This document shows, in pieces, positions 11,359 through 19,455 of a DNA stretch of 59,452 nt. A model generated the notes under the pieces. It saw only the letters and a program-made list of their open reading frames with translations. It made no database searches and had not been told where the DNA came from. The first letter of the stretch is position 1, and each line of letters begins with the position of its first letter. Origin of the DNA: Oscillospiraceae bacterium (GTDB taxonomy: Bacteria > Bacillota > Clostridia > Oscillospirales > Ruminococcaceae); the NCBI GenBank assembly GCA_017847885.1, contig JAGAUA010000007.1, forward strand, positions 1 through 59,452, written 5' to 3'. A program made the translations under genes and the position numbers.

Positions 11359-11919
11359 TCACTTCGACGCGTCGATATACTTCCAATAGCCTTTGAGATA
11401 CACGCCGCCCGAAATCACCGTAAGCGCCGTAGCTATCCAGATAAGCACCTGATACACCACATTTGCGATATCCGCTGCCGCGCCCTCAAACGTGAAGCAC
11501 ATACCCAGCATTATAACCACCTCGGCAACCATGGTGAACGCGGTTTTCAGCTTGCCCCATATTCCTGCCGCAACAACAACGCCTTCGTTTGCGGTAACAA
11601 GCCTAAGTCCCGATACCATAAATTCCCTTGCAACAATAATTATAACGGGTACTGCCCCCACCACGCCAAGCTCGCAAAGGCATATCAGCGCCGATATCAC
11701 CAGCACCTTGTCCGCCAACGGGTCAAGAAACTTTCCGAATGTGGTCACAAGGTTGCGGCTTCTTGCGATGTGTCCGTCAAGAGCGTCCGTGACCGAGGCG
11801 ATGATAAACAGTCCCAAGGCTATCGCAGGACTGAACGGAACAATGTCCGTCAGCATGAAAAACACAAAGAACGGCACCAATATTACCCTTATCAGAGTAA
11901 GCTTATTCGGCAGATTCAT
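11359..11919 (-). CDS. pgsA: CDP-diacylglycerol--glycerol-3-phosphate 3-phosphatidyltransferase
   Basis: A 186-residue membrane enzyme that makes phosphatidylglycerol phosphate from CDP-diacylglycerol and glycerol 3-phosphate, the first step to phosphatidylglycerol and cardiolipin. The CDP-alcohol phosphatidyltransferase motif DGx2ARx8Gx3Dx3D is complete: D48-G49, A52-R53, G62, D66 and D70. About five membrane helices are visible. Its start overlaps the end of rimO by 17 bp, so the two genes are translationally coupled. The length matches bacterial PgsA. Confidence 0.95.
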   Translation of the reverse strand: MNLPNKLTLIRVILVPFFVFFMLTDIVPFSPAIALGLFIIASVTDALDGHIARSRNLVTTFGKFLDPLADKVLVISALICLCELGVVGAVPVIIIVAREFMVSGLRLVTANEGVVVAAGIWGKLKTAFTMVAEVVIMLGMCFTFEGAAADIANVVYQVLIWIATALTVISGGVYLKGYWKYIDASK

Positions 11920-13246
11920 CCTCTATCTCTCCTATCAAATCGTAGTCCATGACCTCGTTTATTCTTACCTTAACGAACTCCCCGGGAATACGCCGCTTGT
12001 CGGGGGAGGTGAAGAACACCTTTCCGTCGATGTCGGGAGCGTCCGCCGCACTTCTTCCGAAATAGCACTCGCCGTAGCGGTCAAAGCCCTCTGTCACGAC
12101 CTCTATAACGCTGCCCACAAGGGCGTTATTCTTTTTTTCGGCAATAACCGACTGCTGATCCATAATGACCTCGGCTCTGCGCTCTCTTACCTCTTCGTCA
12201 ACCTGTCCGTCCATTTCAGCGGCAGGAGTGCCCTCCTCCTCGGAGTAGGGGAAACAGCCAAGGCGGTCGAATTCCATATCGTCCACAAACTCGGCAAGAC
12301 GGGTGAACTGCTCCTCGGTCTCCGTAGGGAAGCCCGTTATCAGGGTCGTGCGCAGGATAATTCCCGGCACCTTTGCGCGTATCTTCGCTATCAGACTGCG
12401 CAGGGAGTCTTCGTCCCCGGGACGGTTCATCTTGCGGAGTATGTCCCCGTCGCAGTGCTGAATGGGCAGGTCCATGTACTTCACTATCTTTTCTTCCCTT
12501 GCCATTACCTCCAAAAGCTCGTCGGTAACGCGCTCGGGGTAGCAGTACAGCAAACGTATCCACTTTAAATTTTCTATTACACACAGCTTTTCAAGCAGCT
12601 CGGGCAGCATATATTTGCCGTAAAGGTCAATGCCGTATCTCGTGGTATCTTGCGCAATAACGTTCAGCTCACGCACTCCGTTTGCGGCAAGCTTTTCCGC
12701 CTCGTCAATCAGATTTTCCATAGGCACGCTTCTGAAACCGCCGCGGATGTCGGGTATCGCGCAGTATGAGCAGCGGTTGTCGCAGCCCTCCGCGATTTTA
12801 AGGTAAGAGGTAAAGGACAGCGTTGTGAGAACGCGTCCGCCCGTAAGTTCAAGCTTTTCCTTTTCTTCAAAGCACTGCACCGTCTCGTCTGCGGTTATCC
12901 TTTCAAGCACCGACACAATATCGGCGTTGCAGCCTATGCCCACAACAGCGTCCGCCTCGGGGATAAGCTCTGAGACCTCGCTTCTGTATCTTTCCGCAAG
13001 ACAGCCCGTGATGACCACCTTTTTAATGCGACCCTCTTTTTTCAGTACCGCGAATTCAAGGATAGTGTCAATAGCCTCCTGCTTTGCGCTTTCGATAAAG
13101 CCGCAGGTGTTGATTATTGCAATATCCGCAAGAGCGGCGTCCTCCACAAGCTGATAGCCTGCCTTTTGTATCTTATATAACATTCTTTCCGCGTCGACCT
13201 GATTTTTGCTGCAGCCGAGGGAAACCATACCTACTCTCAAAGCCAT
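11903..13246 (-). CDS. rimO: Ribosomal protein S12 methylthiotransferase RimO
   Basis: A 447-residue radical SAM enzyme that adds a methylthio group to an aspartate of ribosomal protein S12. The N-terminal UPF0004 domain carries the first-cluster cysteines C12 (SLGCSKNQ), C48 (NTCGF) and C82 (TGCLAERY). The radical SAM motif CDNRCSYC lies at residues 155-162, and a TRAM domain occupies the last 65 residues. SLGCSKNQVD distinguishes RimO from the related tRNA enzyme MiaB. The start at 13246 is preferred because GAAAGGAAG sits just upstream; a longer reading from 13267 lacks this. It is followed by pgsA. Confidence 0.94.
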   Translation of the reverse strand: MALRVGMVSLGCSKNQVDAERMLYKIQKAGYQLVEDAALADIAIINTCGFIESAKQEAIDTILEFAVLKKEGRIKKVVITGCLAERYRSEVSELIPEADAVVGIGCNADIVSVLERITADETVQCFEEKEKLELTGGRVLTTLSFTSYLKIAEGCDNRCSYCAIPDIRGGFRSVPMENLIDEAEKLAANGVRELNVIAQDTTRYGIDLYGKYMLPELLEKLCVIENLKWIRLLYCYPERVTDELLEVMAREEKIVKYMDLPIQHCDGDILRKMNRPGDEDSLRSLIAKIRAKVPGIILRTTLITGFPTETEEQFTRLAEFVDDMEFDRLGCFPYSEEEGTPAAEMDGQVDEEVRERRAEVIMDQQSVIAEKKNNALVGSVIEVVTEGFDRYGECYFGRSAADAPDIDGKVFFTSPDKRRIPGEFVKVRINEVMDYDLIGEIEDESAE

Positions 13247-13326
13247 GATAAACTTCCTTTCAATCAAACATAATTATAGTATAGCACATCGGGCGGCGGT
13301 TGTAAAGCGGAATGTTTTGCAGGCGC

Positions 13327-13366
13327 AAAAAAACGCCGCCGCACGGTATACCCCGTACAGCGGCGC
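13327..13366 (-). terminator. Intrinsic terminator after the lipoprotein gene
   Basis: On the minus strand CGCCG...GTACGG pairs with CCGTGC...CGGCG and is followed by seven T. It lies just after the stop codon of the gene at 13380. Confidence 0.88.
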
Positions 13367-13379
13367 AAAGCCGATATAA

Positions 13380-14234
13380 TTACTGAGCGTCGCTTCCTGC
13401 TCCTGCTTCGGAAAGAGCAGCCGCCATGTCAACAAGCTGATAATCCTCGGGGATATCGAAAAGGCCCTCGGGAATTTCCGCAGTAAAGTCGTTTACGATA
13501 AACACATCGTCTTTGCCGAACATACCGCTGAGCTTGCCGTCAGCATTGAACAGCATACCCGATTCGCCGCTTGTTTCGAGAGTATAAGCCGTGCCGCCGA
13601 CCTCTACGGCATAGGTTGTGACCTCTGCCTGCTCGTCGATGTCTTCATCGTCTATCTGAAGCTCCTTGAACATGGATTCCATGTCATAATCTCCGAGAGT
13701 TTCGTCGTCGACCTCGTAGTAAAAGCCTTCCTTGGCCTCGGTGTCAAGCATATACATTACCTTATCCTTGATGATAATGGTCAGCTTGGTGTCGCTCTCA
13801 GCCTCGTACATATCCATAAAGATGTTGTTGCCCTCGATGCCCATTGCAACCTTTGCAGCGCCCTTTGTGTCCTCCATGTCTATGTAAAGAGCGGTAGCAC
13901 CCTTAAGGCTGTTTGCGAAATCACAGCTAAAGCTGTCCTTGTAAGCGACTGCTTCGCAGGCAAGGGAAGAGAGGTCAGCCGCCGCAAGCTCGTCAAGGCT
14001 TGCAAAGGAACTGTCCGACGAAACCGCGTCGGAAGCTTCAGTTTCAGCCTCGGTTTCAGCTTCGGTAGTGGTTTCAGCCTCGGTCTCGGCAGTTGTCTCC
14101 TCGGATACAGCTGCTTCGGAGCTTGCCGTCGTGGTTTCGTCCACAACGTCTGCCGCACCGTTATTCGTACCGCAGGCAGTGAGCATTACTCCGCAAAGTG
14201 AAAGGGCAATAACTGCCGCAAAAATCTTTTTCAT
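13380..14234 (-). CDS. Secreted lipoprotein with acidic Thr/Glu-rich linker
   Basis: A 284-residue lipoprotein. Signal peptide MKKIFAAVIALSLCGVMLTA with lipobox LTAC, so Cys21 is the lipid anchor. Residues 33-70 form a low-complexity linker of TEAETE-type repeats, probably an extended stalk through the cell wall. The remainder (residues 75-275) is a compact, acidic domain with segments such as ATALYIDMEDTKGAAKVAMG and KVMYMLDTEAKEGFYYEV, reminiscent of the LolA/LppX beta-sheet type seen in outer lipoproteins; this resemblance is weak. The ribosome binding site is AAGGAGAATT. A promoter-terminator unit lies upstream at 14337-14432. Confidence 0.85.
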   Translation of the reverse strand: MKKIFAAVIALSLCGVMLTACGTNNGAADVVDETTTASSEAAVSEETTAETEAETTTEAETEAETEASDAVSSDSSFASLDELAAADLSSLACEAVAYKDSFSCDFANSLKGATALYIDMEDTKGAAKVAMGIEGNNIFMDMYEAESDTKLTIIIKDKVMYMLDTEAKEGFYYEVDDETLGDYDMESMFKELQIDDEDIDEQAEVTTYAVEVGGTAYTLETSGESGMLFNADGKLSGMFGKDDVFIVNDFTAEIPEGLFDIPEDYQLVDMAAALSEAGAGSDAQ

Positions 14235-14336
14235 AATAAATTCTCCTTAAATTATTTTTGGGAACATAACACTATTGATTATACGCTTTTTGTCTTGAAA
14301 TGTACATACTTTCGCAGTAATTTCCCCCATTTACAC

Positions 14337-14397
14337 AAAAAAATCCCCAACGGCAAAGACCGTTTGGGGATAAAACACAAAAATATATCTTTCGGTA
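14337..14397 (-). ncRNA. Candidate small RNA or attenuator of about 60 nt
   Basis: From the minus-strand promoter at 14404-14432 a transcript would start near 14397. It would end at a terminator: CCCCAAACGG pairs with CCGTTGGGG (about 14344-14370) followed by seven T (14343-14337). No open frame fits inside. It sits 100 bp before the lipoprotein start, so it could be a leader attenuator or an independent short RNA. Confidence 0.5.
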
Positions 14398-14403
14398 CCT
14401 TTT

Positions 14404-14432
14404 ATTATACCATAGTAAAAAGGATATTTCAA
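14404..14432 (-). promoter_or_regulatory. Sigma-A type promoter
   Basis: On the minus strand: -35 TTGAAA (14432-14427), 17-bp spacer, -10 TATAAT (14409-14404). Confidence 0.7.
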
Positions 14433-14569
14433 GCATATTTTCGGAGTATTTTTCGATTTGTAGATGTCAACAGCAAAATTTTTGTTTTTTGTATAATTAT
14501 ACTATGGAAAACAGGGCGGCTTTGTGGTATAATCAATAACAGATTTTTTAATACAAAGGAGAATCAGCT

Positions 14570-14746
14570 ATGATATTGTATGAGGAAGTTTACCGTCAGA
14601 AGCAGGAGCAGTACAAGCTGGACGGTGATTTGCAGGCGTTTAACTCGTTCATTGCCAAGGCGCACGAGCTTCAGTTTGAGGTAATGACCAAAAAGACCTC
14701 GGAGAACGAATATAACGAATGGCTTATGGAGCAGCGCAAAAGCTGA
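14570..14746 (+). CDS. Small protein of 58 residues, unknown function
   Basis: ATG at 14570 with AAAGGAG upstream, TGA at 14744-14746. The product begins MILYEEVYRQKQEQYKLDG and is highly charged and helical, with no Cys or membrane segment. A TATAAT lies at about 14529-14534 and a terminator follows directly, so this is a self-contained single-gene unit. No family was recognised. Confidence 0.7.
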   Translation: MILYEEVYRQKQEQYKLDGDLQAFNSFIAKAHELQFEVMTKKTSENEYNEWLMEQRKS

Positions 14747-14757
14747 TTTTGATAAAC

Positions 14758-14796
14758 TCCGCAGAAGGGCAGGACCTTTCTGCGGTATTTTTTTTG
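14758..14796 (+). terminator. Intrinsic terminator
   Basis: CCGCAGAAGG pairs with CCTTTCTGCGG (14759-14785) and is followed by TATTTTTTTT. It is directly after the small gene at 14570. Confidence 0.88.
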
Positions 14797-14805
14797 CATA
14801 GAAGT

Positions 14806-14834
14806 TAACGGGCAGATATTATCTGCCCGTTATT
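14806..14834. repeat. Palindrome with GGGCAG arms
   Basis: AACGGGCAGATATTATCTGC closing in CCGTT: the ATATTAT-centred palindrome of the dispersed family with one compensated change in each arm (GGGCAG/CTGCCC instead of GGGCGG/CCGCCC). Confidence 0.75.
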
Positions 14835-14840
14835 AATTAG

Positions 14841-14876
14841 CAAACAAAAGGCTGCCGCAAATATCACGGCAGCCCT
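14841..14876 (-). terminator. Intrinsic terminator of the surface protein at 14915
   Basis: On the minus strand GGCTGCCG (14874-14867) pairs with CGGCAGCC (14857-14850), followed by TTTTGTTTG. Confidence 0.88.
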
Positions 14877-14914
14877 CATTTTTAATTATACCAAATCAAA
14901 GCTATGTAATCAGA

Positions 14915-15919
14915 TTACTTGCTCTTCTTTGTTACAACTGCAGCAGCACCGGCAGCAGCCATTACAGCAAGGATTGCAGCAACTGCAACGTTACCGTTCT
15001 TTTCGGAAGTTGTTGTGCTGTCAGCAGGAGCAGCTGTTGTAGCAACAGCCTCTGTCTCAGCAGGAGCAGCTGTTGTAGCAGCAGCCTCTGTCTCAGCGGG
15101 AGCAGCCTCTGTCTCAGCGGGAGCAGCCTCTGTCTCAGCAGGAGCAGCCTCTGTCTCAGCAGGAGCAGCTTCTGTAGCAGCCTCAGTTGCAGCCTCTGTT
15201 GTAGCCTCAGTTGTAGCCTCTGTCTCAGCAGGAGCAGTTACACCGAGAGGAATAGCGTTGCCCTTAGAATCCTTGAGAACAATGTTGTCGATGTACATAT
15301 CACGATCAGCAACAGAATTGTCAGAAGCACCCCACATCATGCAGCAGAAGAAGGGGTTAACACCCTCTTCGGAGTACTTCTCAGCATCCAGGATGAACTT
15401 CTTAACAGCCTTAACTTCAGCAGCAACGCCGGGATCGTAAGCGGCGCCGTCCCAAGACTTGTCAGTCCAAGAAGGCTTGATCTGTGAAGGCTGAATGTTG
15501 TCCTTATCGAAGCCGCCTGCAGAACCTGTTGCGCCGCCTACCCAGCCAACAACGGGGATCTCTTCACCGGAATCCTCGGAAGGAAGGTTCTTAGGAACAA
15601 CGTAGATATCATATTCGATAGAAGCAATGTTTACAGTGTTAGCTCTGTCTGTGATCTTGTCGAGGTCAAACCAAACCTTAGGAGCCTTAGTCTTGTCCTG
15701 GATCTCAACCTTGAGCATCTTTGAGCCGTTGTAATCTGCAACGGAAAGCTTAGAGTTGTCACCGCCATCGTAAACGTTAAGGTAAACGAAAGAGTAGTCA
15801 CCGTCTTCAAAGTCGATAGTTGTTGCACCTGCAGAGATAGCAGAAGCAGAGATAGCAGACATAGCAGTTACAGTCATAGCAGCTGCTGCGATGCTTGCAA
15901 TGATTTTCTTCATTTTCAT
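14915..15919 (-). CDS. Secreted surface protein with tandem APAETEA repeats and shared C-terminal tail
   Basis: A 334-residue exported protein. Signal peptide MKMKKIIASIAAAAMTVTAM, cleavage probably after ASA. The N-terminal domain (residues 30-225) is beta-rich and ends VLKDSKGNAIPLGV; it resembles carbohydrate-binding jelly rolls. A Thr/Ala/Glu-rich linker follows with at least four exact APAETEA units. The tail is TTTSEKNGN, a hydrophobic segment of about 22 residues, then KKSK. That layout (polar motif, hydrophobic span, basic end) resembles a cell-wall sorting signal but has no LPXTG. The same tail occurs in the proteins at 16113 and 17014. A terminator follows and a promoter precedes the gene. 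Confidence 0.85.
   Translation of the reverse strand: MKMKKIIASIAAAAMTVTAMSAISASAISAGATTIDFEDGDYSFVYLNVYDGGDNSKLSVADYNGSKMLKVEIQDKTKAPKVWFDLDKITDRANTVNIASIEYDIYVVPKNLPSEDSGEEIPVVGWVGGATGSAGGFDKDNIQPSQIKPSWTDKSWDGAAYDPGVAAEVKAVKKFILDAEKYSEEGVNPFFCCMMWGASDNSVADRDMYIDNIVLKDSKGNAIPLGVTAPAETEATTEATTEAATEAATEAAPAETEAAPAETEAAPAETEAAPAETEAAATTAAPAETEAVATTAAPADSTTTSEKNGNVAVAAILAVMAAAGAAAVVTKKSK
15040..15235 (-). repeat. 21-bp coding tandem repeat
   Basis: Units of 21 bp with core CCTCTGTCTCAGC and GGAGCAG repeat about five times, with A/G variation at one position, and degenerate copies on both sides. Each codes for APAETEA in the surface protein. The copy number is likely to vary between strains. 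Confidence 0.85.
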
Positions 15920-15976
15920 TGTTTGTTTCCTCCAATTCTATTTGTGGGTATATATCTCCCCACCATTAATGAATAA

Positions 15977-16005
15977 ATTATACCATTATACTTTGATTTT
16001 AACAA
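15977..16005 (-). promoter_or_regulatory. Sigma-A type promoter of the surface protein at 14915
   Basis: On the minus strand: TTGTTA (16005-16000), 17-bp spacer, TATAAT (15982-15977), 58 bp before the start codon. Confidence 0.7.
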
Positions 16006-16063
16006 TATCTTTTTTTTATAATAATTACTGCAATTTTTTGTACAATTTAGAGAAAATGCCGAT

Positions 16064-16098
16064 AAAAAATCCACCTCGTTGATTGAGACGGATTTTTT
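16064..16098. terminator. Terminator between two surface-protein genes
   Basis: AAAATCC.CCTCG pairs with GAG.CGGATTTT around a short loop (one G-T pair), with T-runs on both sides. On the minus strand it ends the gene at 16113. Confidence 0.8.
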
Positions 16099-16112
16099 AC
16101 GCTTTGTATAGC

Positions 16113-16754
16113 TTACTTTCTCTTCTTGGAAGCAACAGCAGCAGCGCCTGCAACAGCCATTACGGAAACCATAACAGCGATAGGAGCATTGCCTGTGCCT
16201 TCGGATGTTGTTGTTGTATCAGCAGCAGGAGCATCAGCAGGAGCGTCAGCAGCGTCGTCAGCAGGAGCAGCAGCTTCAGCACCGCCGAGACCGGAAACTG
16301 TGAATGTAAGCTTGAGGGACTCACCGATCTGTGTTGCTGTGTTTACACCGGGGTCGTCAAGAGTAGTGCCATAGGTGTTGTAGATCTCAATTCTGTAATT
16401 GCCCTTTTCCTCGATATCGCCGTATACGATCTTGTCAGCCTTGAAAGAAAACTCCTGACCGTCGATCTCGATCTTGTCCAGAACAGCGGTAGCCTCGGGT
16501 GCAGCTGCAAACATACCCTCGATGTCGATTACGAATACGCCGAAGTCAGCATTGCCTGCAACAGCTGTGGACTCGATGGTGTATGTGCCGTCACCTGTAA
16601 CTGTTGTGGATGCTTCCCAGTCCTGAACAGCCCATGCTGTGTCTGCAAAGCCCAGCTTAGCAGTGTATTCGTCTGCAGCAAAAGCGTTTACAGCCATTGC
16701 GGATACAGCAACAGCCGCTGCTGCAACAGCAGCAAGGATTTTTTTAAGCTTCAT
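16113..16754 (-). CDS. Secreted surface protein with shared C-terminal tail, unknown function
   Basis: A 213-residue exported protein. Signal peptide MKLKKILAAVAAAAVAVSAM with AFA cleavage near residue 27. The domain of residues 28-155 has beta-prone segments, for example TVTGDGTYTIESTAV and EIDGQEFSFKADKIVYGD, typical of a carbohydrate-binding-like sandwich. An Ala/Pro/Asp-rich linker (residues 158-180) leads to the tail TTTSEGTGN, a hydrophobic span, then KKRK. Signal peptide and tail are nearly identical to those of the gene at 17014, but the middle domains differ. This suggests a paralogous surface family assembled from a fixed export/anchor frame with exchangeable cores. Confidence 0.85.
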   Translation of the reverse strand: MKLKKILAAVAAAAVAVSAMAVNAFAADEYTAKLGFADTAWAVQDWEASTTVTGDGTYTIESTAVAGNADFGVFVIDIEGMFAAAPEATAVLDKIEIDGQEFSFKADKIVYGDIEEKGNYRIEIYNTYGTTLDDPGVNTATQIGESLKLTFTVSGLGGAEAAAPADDAADAPADAPAADTTTTSEGTGNAPIAVMVSVMAVAGAAAVASKKRK

Positions 16755-16911
16755 AATAATTCCTCCAAAATTTGTTTTTTTCTTATTATACTAAATAATT
16801 AGTTATAAGATTGTTTATATTATACTATAATGTACGCGCAAAAGCTATATCTAAACTGCAACAAATAATAACGTTTACATTGTTAATATGCACAAAAGTA
16901 AGCCGTTTTCC

Positions 16912-16957
16912 CCAAAATAAAAACGGCTTTTGACAGAAAGCGTCAAAAGCCGTTTTA
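16912..16957 (-). terminator. Strong terminator of the surface protein at 17014
   Basis: A perfect 15-bp stem (16920-16934 with 16942-16956) and 7-nt loop, followed on the minus strand by TTTTTATTTT. A second AAGCCGTTTT half-copy lies next to it near 16901-16910. Confidence 0.88.
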
Positions 16958-17013
16958 CCATACTTTTTGTACAGAACCTGTCTTATAGCGGTTCTGCCTG
17001 CACTAAGCGGAAA

Positions 17014-17781
17014 TTACTTTCTCTTCTTAGCAGCGATTGCAGCAGCGCCTGCAACAGCCATTACGGAAACCATAACAGCAGCAGGAACATTACCTGTGCC
17101 CTCAGATGTTGTTGTTGTATCAGCAGCAGGAGCATCAGCAGCAGTATTGTCAACAGCAGCGTCATCAGCAGGAGCAGCATCGTCAGCAGGAGCAGCCTCG
17201 TCAGCGGGAGCAGCCTCGCCTGTAACTTCTTCGTAAGACTTGCCGTCCATCATTTCAGCGCTCTGTGCTTCGTCTACACGTCTGATCTCGCCCTCGGGAG
17301 AACCTGCGGAAAGCTCAGCGGACTTGATGATAACATCGTTAACCTGGAAAGCAAGACCGGCAGTAGCTTCGTCCTCTACGCCATCGTTAACATAGCCCTT
17401 GAAAGAAGTCCAAACAGACTCGGGAACTACGAATTCGAGAGAAGTCTGACCCTCTGTGAATACGAAGAAGCCGTCAAGCTTAGCAATAGCTGTGTCACTT
17501 GTGAGATCGTTTGTGATAGCGTCCCATGAAACGCAGATGTTCATAGGCTTTGCAAGGTGATTGTGCTTGCCTACGAGGGGATCCTTTGTCTCAACGGTAA
17601 GAACTACCTTAACGTCTCCGCCGATAGCAGCGAACTCGGACTTAGGAATAGTCTTACTTGCAGCCCATCCGCCGGGATACTCCGTGTCAAGTTCAACAGT
17701 TGCAGCAAAAGCGTTTACAGCAGCCAGAGAAACAGTTACAGCAGCAGCTGCAATAGCAGCAACGATTTTTTTAAGTTTCAT
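17014..17781 (-). CDS. Secreted surface protein with shared C-terminal tail, unknown function
   Basis: A 255-residue exported protein. Signal peptide MKLKKIVAAIAAAAVTVSLA with AFA cleavage near residue 27. The core (residues 28-190) has segments such as VKVVLTVETKDPLVGKHNHL and TSLEFVVPESVWTSFKGYV, consistent with a beta-sandwich ligand-binding fold. A linker of PADDAAPADDAA repeats is followed by the tail TTTSEGTGN, a hydrophobic span and KKRK. The start at 17781 has GGAGG upstream; a reading from 17871 would add 30 residues before the signal peptide and was not used. It is one of three such genes, each with its own terminator. Confidence 0.85.
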   Translation of the reverse strand: MKLKKIVAAIAAAAVTVSLAAVNAFAATVELDTEYPGGWAASKTIPKSEFAAIGGDVKVVLTVETKDPLVGKHNHLAKPMNICVSWDAITNDLTSDTAIAKLDGFFVFTEGQTSLEFVVPESVWTSFKGYVNDGVEDEATAGLAFQVNDVIIKSAELSAGSPEGEIRRVDEAQSAEMMDGKSYEEVTGEAAPADEAAPADDAAPADDAAVDNTAADAPAADTTTTSEGTGNVPAAVMVSVMAVAGAAAIAAKKRK

Positions 17782-17839
17782 TGTGTTTTCCTCCAATTCT
17801 TTAATTATGTACGTTTCCGCACATTTGTTAGTATCATAA

Positions 17840-17868
17840 ATTATAACATTATTATTTGAATATAGCAA
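17840..17868 (-). promoter_or_regulatory. Sigma-A type promoter of the surface protein at 17014
   Basis: On the minus strand: TTGCTA (17868-17863), 17-bp spacer, TATAAT (17845-17840). Confidence 0.7.
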
Positions 17869-17977
17869 CATTATTTTTAGATAATCTTTACCCTGTTTTT
17901 TTGTTCAAAATATAGAAAATGACGTACAACGTTTATGGAAATCTACAATTTTCATTGCAGGGGAAAGATTTCACGTC

Positions 17978-18262
17978 CAGATATGGTAGAGGCGGATTCC
18001 ATATCCGTCCGTTTTTGGTATGGTAAACAATAATTTAGCGCATTATTTTGTAGGGGACGGGTCTCCCGTCCTGATGTTGTAGGGGCGGCTATCAGCCGCC
18101 CGTTGATTATTGTTAATGTATCGGGCGGATAATATCCGCCCCTACAAAATGTTGCAATAAATTATTGTTTATCCGCCCGTGCAAAAATTACGCATTACGA
18201 ATTACGAATTATTATTGTTTGCCCAACAAAAACGGACGGATCTCTATCCGTCCGCAAAAATA
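17978..18262. repeat. Cluster of GC-rich palindromes
   Basis: At least five copies: GGCGGATTCCATATCCGTCC, TAGGGGACGGGTCTCCCGTC, TAGGGGCGGCTATCAGCCGC, GGGCGGATAATATCCGCCCC, and a diverged ACGGACGGATCTCTATCCGT at the end. A short ATTACGAATTACGAATT stretch lies at about 18193-18211 and recurs near 28240 and 30690. No gene lies between 17869 and 18270. Confidence 0.85.
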
Positions 18263-18269
18263 TCCGCTG

Positions 18270-18530
18270 TTACCTTTTTTCGCATATAAGCTTGATCGCT
18301 GTACGGCTTTCACCGTCGATAGAAACATTTGCAAAAGCTGGGTAGCATATAAGGTCAACGCCTATCGGAGCAAGGTATCCCCTTGCGATAGCGATAGCCT
18401 TTATCGCCTGATTTGCCGCGCCTGCGCCCACTGCCTGTACCTCAACAGAGTCGCTTTCACGCATTACGCTTGCAATTGCACCTGCAACAGAATTTGGAAA
18501 AGAACGTGCCGAAACTTTTAGAACCTCCAT
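18270..18530 (-). CDS. spoVS: Stage V sporulation protein S
   Basis: An 86-residue Alba-like nucleic-acid-binding protein required for spore coat and cortex assembly in Bacillus and conserved in spore formers and their relatives. The family sequence is clear: EVLKVSARSFPNSVAGAIAS at the start, VQAVGAGAANQAIKAIAIAR in the middle and a GVDLICYPAFANVSI segment. Full length. It lies downstream of ymdB on the same strand, the same order as in Bacillus subtilis. The ribosome binding site is GGAGG before ATG. Confidence 0.96.
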   Translation of the reverse strand: MEVLKVSARSFPNSVAGAIASVMRESDSVEVQAVGAGAANQAIKAIAIARGYLAPIGVDLICYPAFANVSIDGESRTAIKLICEKR

Positions 18531-18653
18531 ATGAAAGCCTCCAATAATAAATTTTGCAGAAAATATTACCGAAAATGTTGCCGGGGGTTTGTTGGCTTAT
18601 AGTATACATCACATTTAATGATTTTACAATATTTTTGTAACAAATTCAGCGAA

Positions 18654-19421
18654 TTATCTAATTATAACGCGTTCTATTGCAACACATTTACCGTTTTTTT
18701 GGTCGAACTCAACTAACACGCCGTTGATAAAACAGGGGCTGTCCGACTCCAAAAATTTTACGGGGGAATGGAAACGCTGCTTTTCTATGGCAAGCTCGGT
18801 CTTTACGCCCAGCACCGAATGTTCGGGGCCGCACATTCCCACATCGGTAATGTAGCCCGTATGCCCGAAAAGTATAGTTTCATCGGCGGTCTGGACGTGT
18901 GTATGCGTGCCGAAAACAGCGGTGACTCTGCCTTGAAGGAAGTACCCCATGGCTTTCTTTTCGCTTGTTGCTTCGGCATGGAAATCCACAAAAATATTCG
19001 GCGTATTGATTTTACACAAAACCTTGTCAATTACTGCGAAAGGGTTGTCGATAGCTTCAAGATATGCCGTTCCCATAAGGTTTACCACGGCAATTTGGCA
19101 GCTTCCCATGTCGTAAATGCAGAAACCGTGACCAAAGTTGCCCTCGGGGAAGTTTGCCGGGCGCAGAAGGCGTTCCTCGCTGTCCATCATTTCGTAAATT
19201 TCCTTGCGGCGGTAGCAATGGTTGCCCGTGGTGATGATGTCCACGCCATGATTAAAGAGGTATTTTGCCGATGAGGGGGTTATGCCGTTTCCGTTGGCGC
19301 TGTTTTCGCCGTTTGCAACAACAATGTCCAAGCCCCGGGATGCTTTCAGTGTACGAAGCTTCAACGCCACAAACTCGCACGCTCTTTGTCCAACAATATC
19401 TCCGAGAAATAATAATTTCAT
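18654..19421 (-). CDS. ymdB: YmdB-family metallophosphoesterase
   Basis: A 255-residue dinuclear-metal phosphodiesterase of the TIGR00282/YmdB family, which in Bacillus hydrolyses 2',3'-cyclic nucleotides and affects biofilm and late gene expression. Metal-binding motifs are visible: FLGDIVGQ (Asp8), NGENSANGNG, TTGNHCYRRKE, VDFHAEATSEK and GTHTHVQTAD. Where most relatives have GNHxWD, this protein has GNHCYRR. The start at 19421 follows AAAAGGAGC; an upstream ATG at 19448 was not used. It precedes spoVS, supporting a shared sporulation-related unit. Confidence 0.93.
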   Translation of the reverse strand: MKLLFLGDIVGQRACEFVALKLRTLKASRGLDIVVANGENSANGNGITPSSAKYLFNHGVDIITTGNHCYRRKEIYEMMDSEERLLRPANFPEGNFGHGFCIYDMGSCQIAVVNLMGTAYLEAIDNPFAVIDKVLCKINTPNIFVDFHAEATSEKKAMGYFLQGRVTAVFGTHTHVQTADETILFGHTGYITDVGMCGPEHSVLGVKTELAIEKQRFHSPVKFLESDSPCFINGVLVEFDQKNGKCVAIERVIIR

Positions 19422-19455
19422 AAAAAGCTCCTTTTGAATAATTGACAAAAAATTT

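Noticed and set aside
17978..18262. Repeated GC-rich units resembling a CRISPR array
   Set aside because: Units are palindromes in both orientations with irregular spacing and no unique spacers or cas genes.
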